This document shows positions 1-7,610 of a stretch of DNA of 35,094 nucleotides, one piece after another. Position 1 is the stretch's first letter. Every line of letters starts with the position of its first letter. The translations under genes and the position numbers were made by a program. The stretch is from RGIG5612 sp964579345 (GTDB taxonomy: Bacteria; Bacillota; Clostridia; Lachnospirales; Lachnospiraceae): the NCBI GenBank assembly GCA_964579345.1, contig CAZOHB010000006.1, positions 1 to 35,094 of the forward strand. Reading direction: 5' to 3'. Below the pieces are notes generated by a model that searched no databases, was not told the origin of the DNA, and worked only from the letters and a program-made list of their open reading frames with translations.

Positions 1-27
1 TATTCAATCACTGGGAGGAGCTATTTC

Positions 28-753
28 ATGGCAGATAAATATATCGTAGCATATAAATACGGTGCTGAATTCTTGCAGTGTTTAAGAGAAGAAATCGACC
101 TCCTCTCAGAGGCTCCTGATCCGGAGAAAAAAGATCCTTACTTTTTCGATGTAAGCTATGATCTGCTTGAGGCCGGTTACAGAGCCGGGGAGCCTGCGAT
201 GATGTATCTCTACGCAGAAGCCAACCGCGGGAGATGTGATATGGAACCCGAGATTGTTTCTCTTTATTTAGACGCAGCGAAACACGGTTCCGTGCATGCG
301 ATGTTGTGGCTTCTATACTGTAACAGCCAGAATGAGTGCAGTCTGACTACTGCTGAGCTTTCAGATTTAAAAGCTCTCTTAAACGAGCAAACACTTCCAA
401 GTACAGTCATTCTTGAAGAGTTACATTTCATGGAAAAAGCTTATGATGACCTCTGGTGGAATGTCGATGTGGCAGATTGTAAGGAGGATGTCGTTGCCAC
501 GGATCCGGACTACAAAGATATCCGCAATGATCCGGAAGCTTATCCGAACCCAAGTTGGAGAACTCTAGTCCAGCGTTGTAAAGCGCTTGCCGAATACATC
601 CATTTATTGCAACTGCCCTATTGTACCGAGGATAAGGAATACAGCGCTTATAAAATAAACAATGCTGAAGGAAGATGGATCAAAGAAGAAAAGGACGGCT
701 GGGAAGAATGGTACCGCATCGTTTCTTCCTCATACAAAACAGGGGATTTATGA
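28..753 (+). CDS. Hypothetical protein with Sel1/TPR-like helical repeats
   Basis: A 241-residue soluble protein with no signal peptide or membrane segment. Residues about 45-100 read like alpha-helical Sel1/TPR-type repeats (LEAGYRAGEPAMMYLYAEA, then YLDAAKHGSVHAMLWLLY), and the C-terminal half is acidic and rich in Trp/Tyr. The ATG follows a strong GGAGGAG site. Its stop codon overlaps the ATG of the next gene, a SUKH immunity-type protein, so the two are translationally coupled. Small acidic proteins in such company are often immunity proteins of polymorphic toxin systems, but that is an inference from context. I do not recognise a named family with certainty. Confidence 0.75.
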   Translation: MADKYIVAYKYGAEFLQCLREEIDLLSEAPDPEKKDPYFFDVSYDLLEAGYRAGEPAMMYLYAEANRGRCDMEPEIVSLYLDAAKHGSVHAMLWLLYCNSQNECSLTTAELSDLKALLNEQTLPSTVILEELHFMEKAYDDLWWNVDVADCKEDVVATDPDYKDIRNDPEAYPNPSWRTLVQRCKALAEYIHLLQLPYCTEDKEYSAYKINNAEGRWIKEEKDGWEEWYRIVSSSYKTGDL

Positions 754-1301
754 TGAAAGAAAAAATTGAACAAATGAAATTAAAAGGCTATAAATTTGAA
801 GCAGGGTTAACCGATGATGAAATTAGAACTATCGAAAGAAGATATAACATTAACTTTCCCAAGTCTTTAATTGAATTCTATACAATTGCGCTTCCAGTAT
901 CTAAATGGTTTGTTAATTGGAGAAATACTACTGAAGAAAATATCAAAGATATTAAATGGAGATTAGCAGAACCATTCAATGGAATTTTTTGGGCTATGGA
1001 AAAAGATGAATTTTGGGTAGATGGTTGGGAGAGACCAAACTCATTTGAAGAAATGAAAAAGAAATTCATAGAAGAAATGAAAGATGAACCTACTCCAATA
1101 CCATTTTATAGTCATAGATATGTACTATCACAAGAAGGAATAGATGACCCTGCAGTATTATCTATGTATGATTCAGATATAATCGTCTATGGTAATAATC
1201 TGGAGGAATATTTAGATAATGAATTTATCAATCCTCAAAAACATGAATGTAAATATTTAGACAGCATGGGTAAATGGGTAGATATAATGGAAAGTTATTA
1301 A
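750..1301 (+). CDS. SMI1/KNR4 (SUKH) family protein, probable immunity protein
   Basis: About 183 residues. The pattern is typical of the SUKH superfamily: an N-terminal GLTDDEIRTIERRYNINFP segment (family pattern: helix, then FPxx[LY]xxFY), a central Trp-rich part, and a C-terminal IPFYSHRYVLSQ ... SMYDSDIIVYG ... LEEYLDNEF. SUKH proteins neutralise secreted nuclease and other toxins in contact-dependent or polymorphic toxin systems. The start was placed at 750 (next ATG at 753), because an AGGGGA site lies just upstream and an upstream in-frame ATG at 675 lies inside the previous gene. The gene is distinctly more AT-rich than its neighbour, which suggests separate acquisition. No toxin is visible here, so it may be an orphan immunity gene. 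Confidence 0.85.
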   Translation: MMKEKIEQMKLKGYKFEAGLTDDEIRTIERRYNINFPKSLIEFYTIALPVSKWFVNWRNTTEENIKDIKWRLAEPFNGIFWAMEKDEFWVDGWERPNSFEEMKKKFIEEMKDEPTPIPFYSHRYVLSQEGIDDPAVLSMYDSDIIVYGNNLEEYLDNEFINPQKHECKYLDSMGKWVDIMESY

Positions 1302-1339
1302 TATATCACCTGTAAACCACCTGTTTCGGAGGTTTGATA

Positions 1340-1413
1340 GTCTTGAATCGGCAACCCCTCTATATGAGATGATTTGAAATAGTCTCGAAAAGAGGGTTTG
1401 CCTTTTTGAGACA
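1340..1413 (+). repeat. Long imperfect hairpin, relative of the island repeat
   Basis: A 74-bp hairpin with three stacked stems: outer GTCTTGA against TTTGAGAC, middle GGCAACCCCTC against GAGGGTTTGCC (one mismatch), inner GAGA against TCTC. The order of motifs (GTCTTG, ACCCCTCTATAYGAGA, GTCT, GGG, TTGAGACA) matches the repeats at 27667-27854 and 28986-29289. It therefore looks like a diverged single copy of the same structured element. It lies just downstream of the SUKH gene. Confidence 0.6.
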
Positions 1414-1469
1414 TGTTTACAAGTAAAATTCGTTTGTTTACGACTGCGTTACAAAGATGAAACAGTTCA

Positions 1470-1507
1470 TTTTCCCTATAGCCAGTTTCATGAAATCTCT
1501 GCCCAAT
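1470..1507 (+). repeat. Dispersed repeat family copy 1 (forward)
   Basis: About 38 bp beginning TTTTCCCTATAG, with a central TTTCATGAAA palindrome, ending CTCTGCCCAAT. First of four copies within 235 bp; copies 1 and 2 are direct, copies 3 and 4 are inverted. Confidence 0.75.
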
Positions 1508-1541
1508 AGAAACGCTTGTAAACTATCTGTTTACAGGTATT

Positions 1542-1580
1542 CTTTCCCTATAGCTGGTTTCGTGAAATCTCTGCCCAATG
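1542..1580 (+). repeat. Dispersed repeat family copy 2 (forward)
   Basis: Matches copy 1 with a few substitutions (TTTCCCTATAG ... GTTTCGTGAAATCTCTGCCCAATG). It is separated from copy 1 by a short TGTAAAC/GTTTACA inverted repeat (1517-1535). Together with copy 3 it forms a large palindrome. Confidence 0.75.
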
Positions 1581-1593
1581 TTTACGTCAAAAA

Positions 1594-1634
1594 CATTGGG
1601 TCGATTTTTCATAAAATTCTCTGTAGGGAAAATC
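1594..1634 (-). repeat. Dispersed repeat family copy 3 (inverted)
   Basis: Reverse-complement copy: CATTGGG ... TTTTTCATAAAATTCTCTGTAGGGAAAA. CCCAATGTTT at the end of copy 2 pairs with AAACATTGGG at the start of this copy, so the two can fold into one long hairpin. Confidence 0.7.
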
Positions 1635-1666
1635 AACAGCATTTTAGCCATTTTCAAAGGAAAAAG

Positions 1667-1704
1667 TTGGGCTGAGTTTTCACGAAATGCTCTATAGGGA
1701 AAAT
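1667..1704 (-). repeat. Dispersed repeat family copy 4 (inverted)
   Basis: Reverse-complement copy: TTGGGCTGAG, TTTTCACGAAAT, then CTCTATAGGGAAAAT. It marks the right edge of this repeat cluster. Confidence 0.7.
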
Positions 1705-1917
1705 AGCACGCTTTTCAGACCGCACTCGCGTCTCCGTCGTTCGAATCCCACCTTCTATTCTTCTTTCGAACCCTACCGGGCTACTAAACTCGCCTTCGGC
1801 TCGTTAAGGGCCCGGCATGGCACGCACTAAGCTTCGAACTGCGCTTCGCTTGTTCTCAGCAAGTGCTCCGCTCAACGTGCCTCCGGCACTCGGTCCTTCT
1901 CCCACCGCTCCCGTAGC

Positions 1918-1943
1918 AAAACGAGCACCTCTATGGGTGCTCG
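1918..1943 (-). terminator. Intrinsic terminator of the tRNA-Ser gene
   Basis: On the minus strand CGAGCACC, a six-base loop and GGTGCTCG form a perfect 8-bp stem followed by TTTT. It begins 7 nt after the 3' end of the tRNA, which fits its terminator. Confidence 0.8.
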
Positions 1944-1950
1944 CTTGCTA

Positions 1951-2038
1951 CGGAAGCGGTGGGATTCGAACCCACGTGCCGGTTGCCCGACAACCGCATT
2001 TCGAGTGCGGCTCGTTATGACCACTTCGATACGCTTCC
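1951..2038 (-). tRNA. tRNA-Ser (anticodon CGA)
   Basis: Read on the minus strand this is an 88-nt class II tRNA. The acceptor stem is GGAAGCG/CGCTTCC with discriminator G. The anticodon stem CCGCA/TGCGG encloses the loop CTCGAAA (anticodon CGA at 2003-2001). A long variable arm (GTCGGGCAACCGGC) marks it as tRNA-Ser, and the T-arm is GTGGGTTCGAATCCCAC. No CCA is encoded. It reads UCG codons. It stands alone, with its own promoter and terminator. Confidence 0.95.
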
Positions 2039-2072
2039 AAATATATTTGCATGACTCAAAAGTCACTGTGAG

Positions 2073-2101
2073 ATTATAATTGATTCCTGCTGTAGATGCA
2101 A
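2073..2101 (-). promoter_or_regulatory. Promoter for tRNA-Ser
   Basis: Minus strand: -35 TTGCAT (2101-2096), 17-bp spacer, -10 TATAAT (2078-2073), about 35 bp upstream of the mature tRNA 5' end. Confidence 0.7.
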
Positions 2102-2139
2102 GCAGAGCCGGCCAAAATGACCGGCTCTGCAGCGTTTTT
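2102..2139 (+). terminator. Strong hairpin, terminator-like
   Basis: GCAGAGCCGG and CCGGCTCTGC form a perfect 10-bp stem with a 9-nt loop. A TTTTT run follows on the plus strand at 2135-2139. On the minus strand, where the flavoprotein gene ends at 2160, the hairpin has a preceding A-run but no U-tract. It could end that transcript inefficiently or act on plus-strand transcription. Confidence 0.6.
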
Positions 2140-2159
2140 CTTACTTCAATCTGTAAGTA

Positions 2160-3164
2160 TTATTTTGCTTCTTTGCTCGGTGACGGAGTCGGTGCAATTA
2201 CTTCTGTGTAATATGCTTTTCTTCTCTTGAACTCTTCGTCCTTGCTGAGGTTCATCAGACGGCTCTCATTTTCGAAGATGTCATCGCCGTGAGCTTTCTT
2301 TCCGGATACAAGGTCATGAGCATGCTCAAGCTGTCCGTTCGGAACGATTGACGGATCATTTTTGAATTTGAATGCGCCGTCAACGATCTCAAGGGTTCCC
2401 TCAAGTCCGCAAAGTTCGCAGACAACGTGAGTGGTTCCCGGGAAGATGTAGAAGTTGTTGCTGTGGCAGTGCGGGCAAGCGCCGTCAACGCCCTTCCAGT
2501 AAGACTTCGTATTCTCAGCGATCGGGAATTCCATGCCTTCGTTATCTTTGATGATCTCAGCTGCTGCCTCAACGAGGTTACGTCCGATCTGTTTCATGCG
2601 CTCGATCTTCTCGTCCTGCATGATGATATCTTTACTCCAGGAGAAGAACTCATTGTTAACAACTTTCCAGCCCGGGCTCATAGCCAGCATTGCATGGTCG
2701 GTCTCAACACGAACTGCCCAGTCGGATCCGCCGATACCAACGAAGGAGATTGCTTTCTGGTTGAAATATTTTTTATCAAGGCCTTTGCCTGTTTTCTCCA
2801 GCATCTGGAAGTGTGCGCCCATCAGAAGGCCGGTGTCATGTCCAGGACCCATGCGGTCGCAAAGAGTATGGAACAGACCGGTTGCGCCGGATTCGAAGAT
2901 CGGGTCTACGAAGAGAACGCCATCAGCTTCGATCATTTTCTCATAGAATGCTGCGTAATCATCACGGCGGGAACATACCATTCCTTTGCCCATTACAAGA
3001 CCACGGGAGCAAGCAACGCAGCCTGTGCAGTAATCGAAGTTCCAGTCAAATGCATGGATGAATTCGATTTCAGCGCCAGCTTCTCTTGCAGCTTCGAGAG
3101 CTACACGGCACATGGTATCGTTGTTGCCGTTCTTTGTTCCAGTTGAAATACCTAAGATTTTCAT
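2160..3164 (-). CDS. Flavodoxin-family NAD(P)H-dependent oxidoreductase with zinc-ribbon-like insert
   Basis: A 334-residue cytoplasmic flavoprotein. The N-terminus MKILGISTGTKNGN is the FMN phosphate-binding start of the NADPH-dependent FMN reductase/flavodoxin-like fold. YCTGCVACSRG (about residues 46-56) is the Cys cluster seen in iron-sulfur flavoproteins and related reductases, and ADGVLFVDPIFESGATGLFHTLCDR is the usual second flavin-loop region. The C-terminal third carries CPHC ... CELCG, a four-Cys zinc-ribbon-like module not present in minimal members. The start at 3164 is set by GGAGGA. It lies downstream of the fatty acid operon terminator with its own leader. Substrate unknown; electron transfer to an iron-sulfur or enone substrate is plausible. 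Confidence 0.8.
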   Translation of the reverse strand: MKILGISTGTKNGNNDTMCRVALEAAREAGAEIEFIHAFDWNFDYCTGCVACSRGLVMGKGMVCSRRDDYAAFYEKMIEADGVLFVDPIFESGATGLFHTLCDRMGPGHDTGLLMGAHFQMLEKTGKGLDKKYFNQKAISFVGIGGSDWAVRVETDHAMLAMSPGWKVVNNEFFSWSKDIIMQDEKIERMKQIGRNLVEAAAEIIKDNEGMEFPIAENTKSYWKGVDGACPHCHSNNFYIFPGTTHVVCELCGLEGTLEIVDGAFKFKNDPSIVPNGQLEHAHDLVSGKKAHGDDIFENESRLMNLSKDEEFKRRKAYYTEVIAPTPSPSKEAK

Positions 3165-3174
3165 AAATAACTCC

Positions 3175-3296
3175 TCCAATTCAAATTTCCAGGATCTGTA
3201 CGGCGGAGTCCGCCGCACTCCATTGCTGTCTCAACATGTCGACAAGCAACACTCTACAATCTTAGCAGAATGACTATATAAAAATATTATATCAGA
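3175..3296 (-). promoter_or_regulatory. Structured leader of the flavoprotein gene
   Basis: A TATAAT -10-like element lies near 3288-3293 (minus strand), with only a weak -35. The presumed 5' leader contains TTGCTTGTC pairing with GACAGCAA (one bulge) and a 15-bp palindrome CGGCGGAGTCCGCCG (3201-3215). No known riboswitch class is recognised. The palindrome could be an RNA hairpin or an operator. Confidence 0.4.
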
Positions 3297-3323
3297 ATGC
3301 CATTTTTTACAATGAAAAACTTT

Positions 3324-3358
3324 AAAAAAAGAGTCAGAAGAATCGTTTCTCCTGACTC
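3324..3358 (-). terminator. Terminator of the fatty acid operon
   Basis: Minus strand: GAGTCAG ... CTGACTC stem followed by TTTTTTT, eight bases after the stop of the acyl-CoA ligase. This closes the operon that starts at acpP. Confidence 0.85.
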
Positions 3359-3366
3359 GATCTTTA

Positions 3367-5028
3367 TTATGGTCTCTTTAAGATTCCGTTTTTCACGTCT
3401 TCGGCTGCCCGCTCTTTCAATACCACGTGGCGTTTCTTTCCGGTCGCATTGTACGGCAGTTCGTCGACGATCGCGTAATAGCGCGGACACTTGTAATATG
3501 CGATCGCGTCGTGGTTCGTGCAGAATGCATTGACATCCTTCACCGTCAGTGTCTCATCCGCCGGAAGGATATAAGCTGCAACCGACTGTCCTCTCGAAGG
3601 ATCTTCCACGCCGACGATCATGCAGTCCTTGATCCGCTCGTTCTGGTTGATGATCTCTTCGAGCTGCTCCGGATAAATATTCTCACCCATGCAGATGATC
3701 ATATTGTCCTTGCGGCCGGTGATCGTAATGTACTGCTTCTCATCCCAGGTGCCGACATCTTTGGTGTAGAACCAGCCCTTATAATATTTTTCTTTCGTTT
3801 GCTCTTCGTTCGCAACATAGCACATCGCGGATTTTTCCGGAGAGAAGATGATGATCTCGCCCGGAGTCTGTCCATCCATTGGGACAATATCATCCGGCTC
3901 TGCTTTCCGGTCCGCATACATATTGACAACACGGACTTCATCACCGATGCAGCTTCTGCCAGCGGTTCCGCTCATGTCCGGAAGATCGTAAGGTCTTAAG
4001 AACGTATTCCAGAACGTCTCTGTCGTTCCGTATCCGTTAAAGATATTCGGCGTCAGCGTTTTCAGGAAGCGGATGCATTCCTCTTTTTCAAGAGGCGCGC
4101 CCATTGTGACGATGCCCTTCAAAGAAGGAAGCTCGGTCGGAGGTTTCTGCTGGCGGTCTGCCAGTTTTACAAGCGCTGCCGGCGCTCCGATCAGGAAGGT
4201 GACGCCGTATTTCTGCGTATAGTCAAAGCAATGCTTCGGGCTGAACATTCTCATGATGACAACGCAGCCGCCGACATAAAGCGTCGGGTTCGGGCCGCCG
4301 GAATGGAGGCCGCCGCGGTGGAACCACGGGGTCATGTTCATCGTGATATCCTTCGGTGAAAGCGGAAAGCTCATGATTGTGTCATGCGCGCTCAGCACTT
4401 CATTGATACTGTTCAGCGGAATGCCCTTCGGCGTTCCTGTTGTTCCGGACGTGGAAAGACGGGTGACTTCGCGGTAAATATCCTGTTCGAAATCGACCTG
4501 CGGCTCTTCCTCATTTCCATGATCCATAATGTCATTAAAGCAGAGGTGGCCTTCCGGAAGCGGGCCAAAGGTCTCACGGTAATCCACTGCGATCACGATC
4601 TCCGGCTTGCACTTGCAGATCTCAAGTGCGCGCTCCGCCATCTCACTGACATCTGTGTCATAAATATAAACTTTCGGCTGATCGCGGTCGATCAGGTTTG
4701 CCGTCTCCTGCGCAGAGAAGTTGAAGTTGACCGGGCTGTTGATCGCACCGATCTTCTGCGGTGCGATATAGCTGATCACAAAAGCAGGTGAATTATACAC
4801 CTGGAAAAAGACGACATCCTGCGGCTTTACCCCTTTTTCCAGAAGCAGGTTCGCAAGTTTATTGACGTCTTTGTTCAGCTCCAGATACGTCCAGGTTCTC
4901 TCCTTGTTCGGATCGATCATTGCGTTGTTGTCCGGATACCGGCGCACATTACGCATAAACTGATTGATCCAGGAAAAACTGGATTCAAAAATCTTTCTGT
5001 AGTTGTCCACATCGTATGTATAGTTCAT
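3367..5028 (-). CDS. AMP-dependent acyl-CoA synthetase (class I adenylate-forming)
   Basis: A 553-residue adenylate-forming ligase that activates a carboxylic acid as acyl-AMP and transfers it to CoA. Core motifs are visible in order: STSGTTGTPKG (P-loop A3), NGYGTTE (A5), GWFYTKDVGTWDEK (A7), ITGRKDNMIICMGENIYP (A8 hinge) and NATGKKRH with the catalytic C-terminal Lys (A10). The start at 5028 follows GGAGA; a longer open frame upstream has no ribosome site. It is the last gene of the fatty acid operon, 76 bp after fabF2, so a fatty acid is the likely substrate (exogenous or recycled). Substrate length cannot be read from the sequence, and other acids remain possible. Confidence 0.88.
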   Translation of the reverse strand: MNYTYDVDNYRKIFESSFSWINQFMRNVRRYPDNNAMIDPNKERTWTYLELNKDVNKLANLLLEKGVKPQDVVFFQVYNSPAFVISYIAPQKIGAINSPVNFNFSAQETANLIDRDQPKVYIYDTDVSEMAERALEICKCKPEIVIAVDYRETFGPLPEGHLCFNDIMDHGNEEEPQVDFEQDIYREVTRLSTSGTTGTPKGIPLNSINEVLSAHDTIMSFPLSPKDITMNMTPWFHRGGLHSGGPNPTLYVGGCVVIMRMFSPKHCFDYTQKYGVTFLIGAPAALVKLADRQQKPPTELPSLKGIVTMGAPLEKEECIRFLKTLTPNIFNGYGTTETFWNTFLRPYDLPDMSGTAGRSCIGDEVRVVNMYADRKAEPDDIVPMDGQTPGEIIIFSPEKSAMCYVANEEQTKEKYYKGWFYTKDVGTWDEKQYITITGRKDNMIICMGENIYPEQLEEIINQNERIKDCMIVGVEDPSRGQSVAAYILPADETLTVKDVNAFCTNHDAIAYYKCPRYYAIVDELPYNATGKKRHVVLKERAAEDVKNGILKRP

Positions 5029-5104
5029 ATGCAATCTCCATTTTGATTCAGAGGCAGATACGGCTGCAATACAAGTTGCAGCCGCATGTCCTTCTTCATA
5101 GAAA

Positions 5105-6334
5105 TTATCTTCCAACAATAATCGATGAGTTCTGTCCGCCGAAACCGAAGGCATTCGACATCGCAGCGTGAATCTCCTGCTGTTTATTCACTTCGGAAAC
5201 GAGCTTCAGATCACATTCCTCATCCTGCTCCGTAAGTCCGACATTGACCGGAAGCACACCCGTCTCAATGGCTTTGATGCAGGAGATCAGTTCGACGATG
5301 CCGCCTGCTCCCATCATATGTCCGGTCGCTCCCTTTGTGGAACTTACGAAAACATTGCCTTTGCCGAACACCTCGTCGATTGCCTTGGTCTCGGCAATAT
5401 CGCCGGCATGCGTTGCAGTGCCGTGCGCATTGATGTATCCGATCTCAGCCGGATCGATTCCCACATGTTCCAGCGCAAGCCGCATGCAGGCCGCTGCCCC
5501 GGTTCCTTCCGGATTCGGAGAAACGGTATTGTAAGCATCTGTATTATTTGCGGTACCGAGAAGTTTCGCGATCACTTTCGCGCCTCTTGCCGCCGCATGT
5601 TCTTCAGTTTCCAGGATCACACATCCACCGCCTTCGCCGAGAACAAATCCGTTCCGGTTCTTATCAAACGGAAGGCTCTCCCCGGTCTTGGAAAGTGCAC
5701 CTGTTTTTGTCAGGCTCTGGATCAGTGTTGCCGTAATTGCAGCTTCGCCTGCCATAACGACCATCGCATCCGCCATACCGGACTCGATCATCATCGCCGC
5801 AAGCGTTACCGCATCGCCGCCGGAGGAGCAGGCCGTGCTTACTGTCATGTCCGGTCCCTGGATTCCATAGTTAATGGAAAGCTGGGCTGCTGCAATATTT
5901 CCCATCGCCTTGACTAAGAACTTCGGGCTTGCCGCTCTTCCCTTGACCGCCAGGTCAACGCCGGTTTTGTCGATGATGCCGATGCCGCTGAGCGCGCTGC
6001 CCATCACGATACCGACACGGTTGCTGTGCGTTTCCAGTCCGCTCTGCCTGATCGCCTCTTCCGCCGCGATATATGCGTACTGCATATACGGCTCCATATC
6101 GAGGCAAAGCTTGGTCGGGAGATAATCTTTCGGATTAAAATCCCAGACCTGTCCGGCATTTTTCACCGGCAGTTCGCTGACATCAATACTTTTGATCTCA
6201 CCGATCGCACATTTGCCGGACGTTAAATTATTCCAAAAGGTCTCCACACCTACACCAAGAGGTGTTACGGCGCCAAGGCCTGTAATTACAATGTTTTTAT
6301 TCACTTTTTCACCGCCATTTCCGAAATCGGACAT
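5105..6334 (-). CDS. fabF: 3-oxoacyl-[ACP] synthase II, second paralogue
   Basis: A 409-residue condensing enzyme that elongates acyl-ACP with malonyl-ACP. The Cys-His-His triad is intact: TACSSGG (C169), NAHGTATHAGD (H304) and SSTKGATGHMMGAGG (K334, H339). It is only moderately similar to the adjacent fabF at 6381-7610, so the two are old paralogues rather than a recent duplication. Start 6334 follows GGAAGGA. A GTG at 6304 with GGTGA would give the more usual family N-terminus (NKNIVITGLG). In organisms lacking FabA/FabM a second KAS can support unsaturated fatty acid elongation; that role here is inference. Confidence 0.88.
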   Translation of the reverse strand: MSDFGNGGEKVNKNIVITGLGAVTPLGVGVETFWNNLTSGKCAIGEIKSIDVSELPVKNAGQVWDFNPKDYLPTKLCLDMEPYMQYAYIAAEEAIRQSGLETHSNRVGIVMGSALSGIGIIDKTGVDLAVKGRAASPKFLVKAMGNIAAAQLSINYGIQGPDMTVSTACSSGGDAVTLAAMMIESGMADAMVVMAGEAAITATLIQSLTKTGALSKTGESLPFDKNRNGFVLGEGGGCVILETEEHAAARGAKVIAKLLGTANNTDAYNTVSPNPEGTGAAACMRLALEHVGIDPAEIGYINAHGTATHAGDIAETKAIDEVFGKGNVFVSSTKGATGHMMGAGGIVELISCIKAIETGVLPVNVGLTEQDEECDLKLVSEVNKQQEIHAAMSNAFGFGGQNSSIIVGR

Positions 6335-6380
6335 TTTTGTTTTCCTTCCGATTTCCGCTCTTTCATTTGCTTCTCTCTGT

Positions 6381-7610
6381 TTATTCGCTTTTCTTAAATG
6401 CCAGGCAGGCATTGTGTCCGCCGAAGCCCAGGGAAGAAGAAAGAGCAACTTCATAGGCGCCTTCTTTTGCCTGATTTGGTGTATAGAACAGATCGCATTC
6501 CGGATCCGGCTCTTTGTAGTTGATCGTCGGAGGCGCGATGCCATCGGTTAATGCTTTTACGCAAACGATCGCTTCTACAGCACCTGCTGCTCCAAGCATG
6601 TGTCCGGTCATGGACTTCGTGGAGCTGATCGTGATCTTGCGTGCGCGCTCTTCGCCAAGCGCTCTCTTGATCGCAAGGGTTTCGATCTTGTCGTTCATCG
6701 CTGTACCGGTTCCGTGTGCGTTGTAATAAACATTATCGGTATCGACGCCCATCTCGTCCCATGCCTGCAGGATTGCTTTGTAAGCGCCCTCTGCTTCCGG
6801 TTCCGGAGATGTCATATGGTAAGCGTCATTCGTGGATCCATATCCGCAAAGCTCTGCGTAGATATGTGCGCCGCGTGCTTTTGCATGTTCATATTCTTCA
6901 AGGATCACGCAACCAGCGCCTTCGCCCATAACGAAGCCGCCTCTTCTTGCGTCAAACGGAAGAGATGCTTCATTCGGATCTTCGGAGAAGGAAAGGGCCA
7001 TCATGGTCTGGAAGCCTGCTGCTGCGAGCGGGTTGACCGTAGCTTCGCTGCCGCCTGCGATCATCGCATCGACATAGCCGTGGCGGATCAGACGCATCGC
7101 TTCACCGATCGCGTTGCTTCCGGAAGCGCATGCAGTTACCTGCGGCATGCCCGGGCCCATGCATCCGTAACGGATCGCGATCATGGAAGAAGCCATGTTC
7201 GGGATCATCATCGGGATAAAGAACGGGGAAACTCTCTTCGGTCCTTTTTCGATCAGCTTGGTATGCTCTTTCATAAAGGTTTCGATACCGCCGATTCCGG
7301 AACCGATCATAACGCCGATGCGGTCTTTCTCAACCGTGCCGATGATGCCGGATTCCTCAACTGCCTGTGTTGCTGCTCCGATTGCGAAATGTGTATATAC
7401 ATCGCTGTGCAGAACATCCAGTTTTTCCATATACTGCTTCGGATCAAAATCATGGACCTCAGCGGCTACCTTTACACGGTAATCCGTTGCATCAAATTTT
7501 GTGATCGGGCCGATGCCGTTCTTGCCGGCTTTGATATTGTCCCAAAAAGTCTGTACGTCATTTCCCAGAGGGCTGACGATTCCCAATCCCGTAATTGCTA
7601 CTCTTCTCAT
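6381..7610 (-). CDS. fabF: 3-oxoacyl-[ACP] synthase II
   Basis: A 409-residue beta-ketoacyl-ACP synthase of the FabF type, catalysing the decarboxylative condensation of malonyl-ACP with acyl-ACP. It starts RRVAITGLGIVSPLG, has catalytic C161 in TACASGS, H299 in NAHGTGT, and K332/H337 in SSTKSMTGHMLG. Its ATG overlaps the accA stop by 4 nt (translational coupling), and its ribosome site lies inside accA. No fabH (KAS III initiation enzyme) is present in the window, so initiation must be encoded elsewhere or done differently. Confidence 0.93.
   Translation of the reverse strand: MRRVAITGLGIVSPLGNDVQTFWDNIKAGKNGIGPITKFDATDYRVKVAAEVHDFDPKQYMEKLDVLHSDVYTHFAIGAATQAVEESGIIGTVEKDRIGVMIGSGIGGIETFMKEHTKLIEKGPKRVSPFFIPMMIPNMASSMIAIRYGCMGPGMPQVTACASGSNAIGEAMRLIRHGYVDAMIAGGSEATVNPLAAAGFQTMMALSFSEDPNEASLPFDARRGGFVMGEGAGCVILEEYEHAKARGAHIYAELCGYGSTNDAYHMTSPEPEAEGAYKAILQAWDEMGVDTDNVYYNAHGTGTAMNDKIETLAIKRALGEERARKITISSTKSMTGHMLGAAGAVEAIVCVKALTDGIAPPTINYKEPDPECDLFYTPNQAKEGAYEVALSSSLGFGGHNACLAFKKSE

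Noticed and set aside
1457..1675. 72-residue ORF
   Set aside because: It is a translation of the inverted repeat cluster and has no ribosome site.
1817..2066. ORFs over the tRNA-Ser region on both strands
   Set aside because: They cover the tRNA and its terminator; structure explains the sequence.
2427..3146. 239-residue plus-strand ORF
   Set aside because: Antisense shadow of the flavoprotein gene without a ribosome site.
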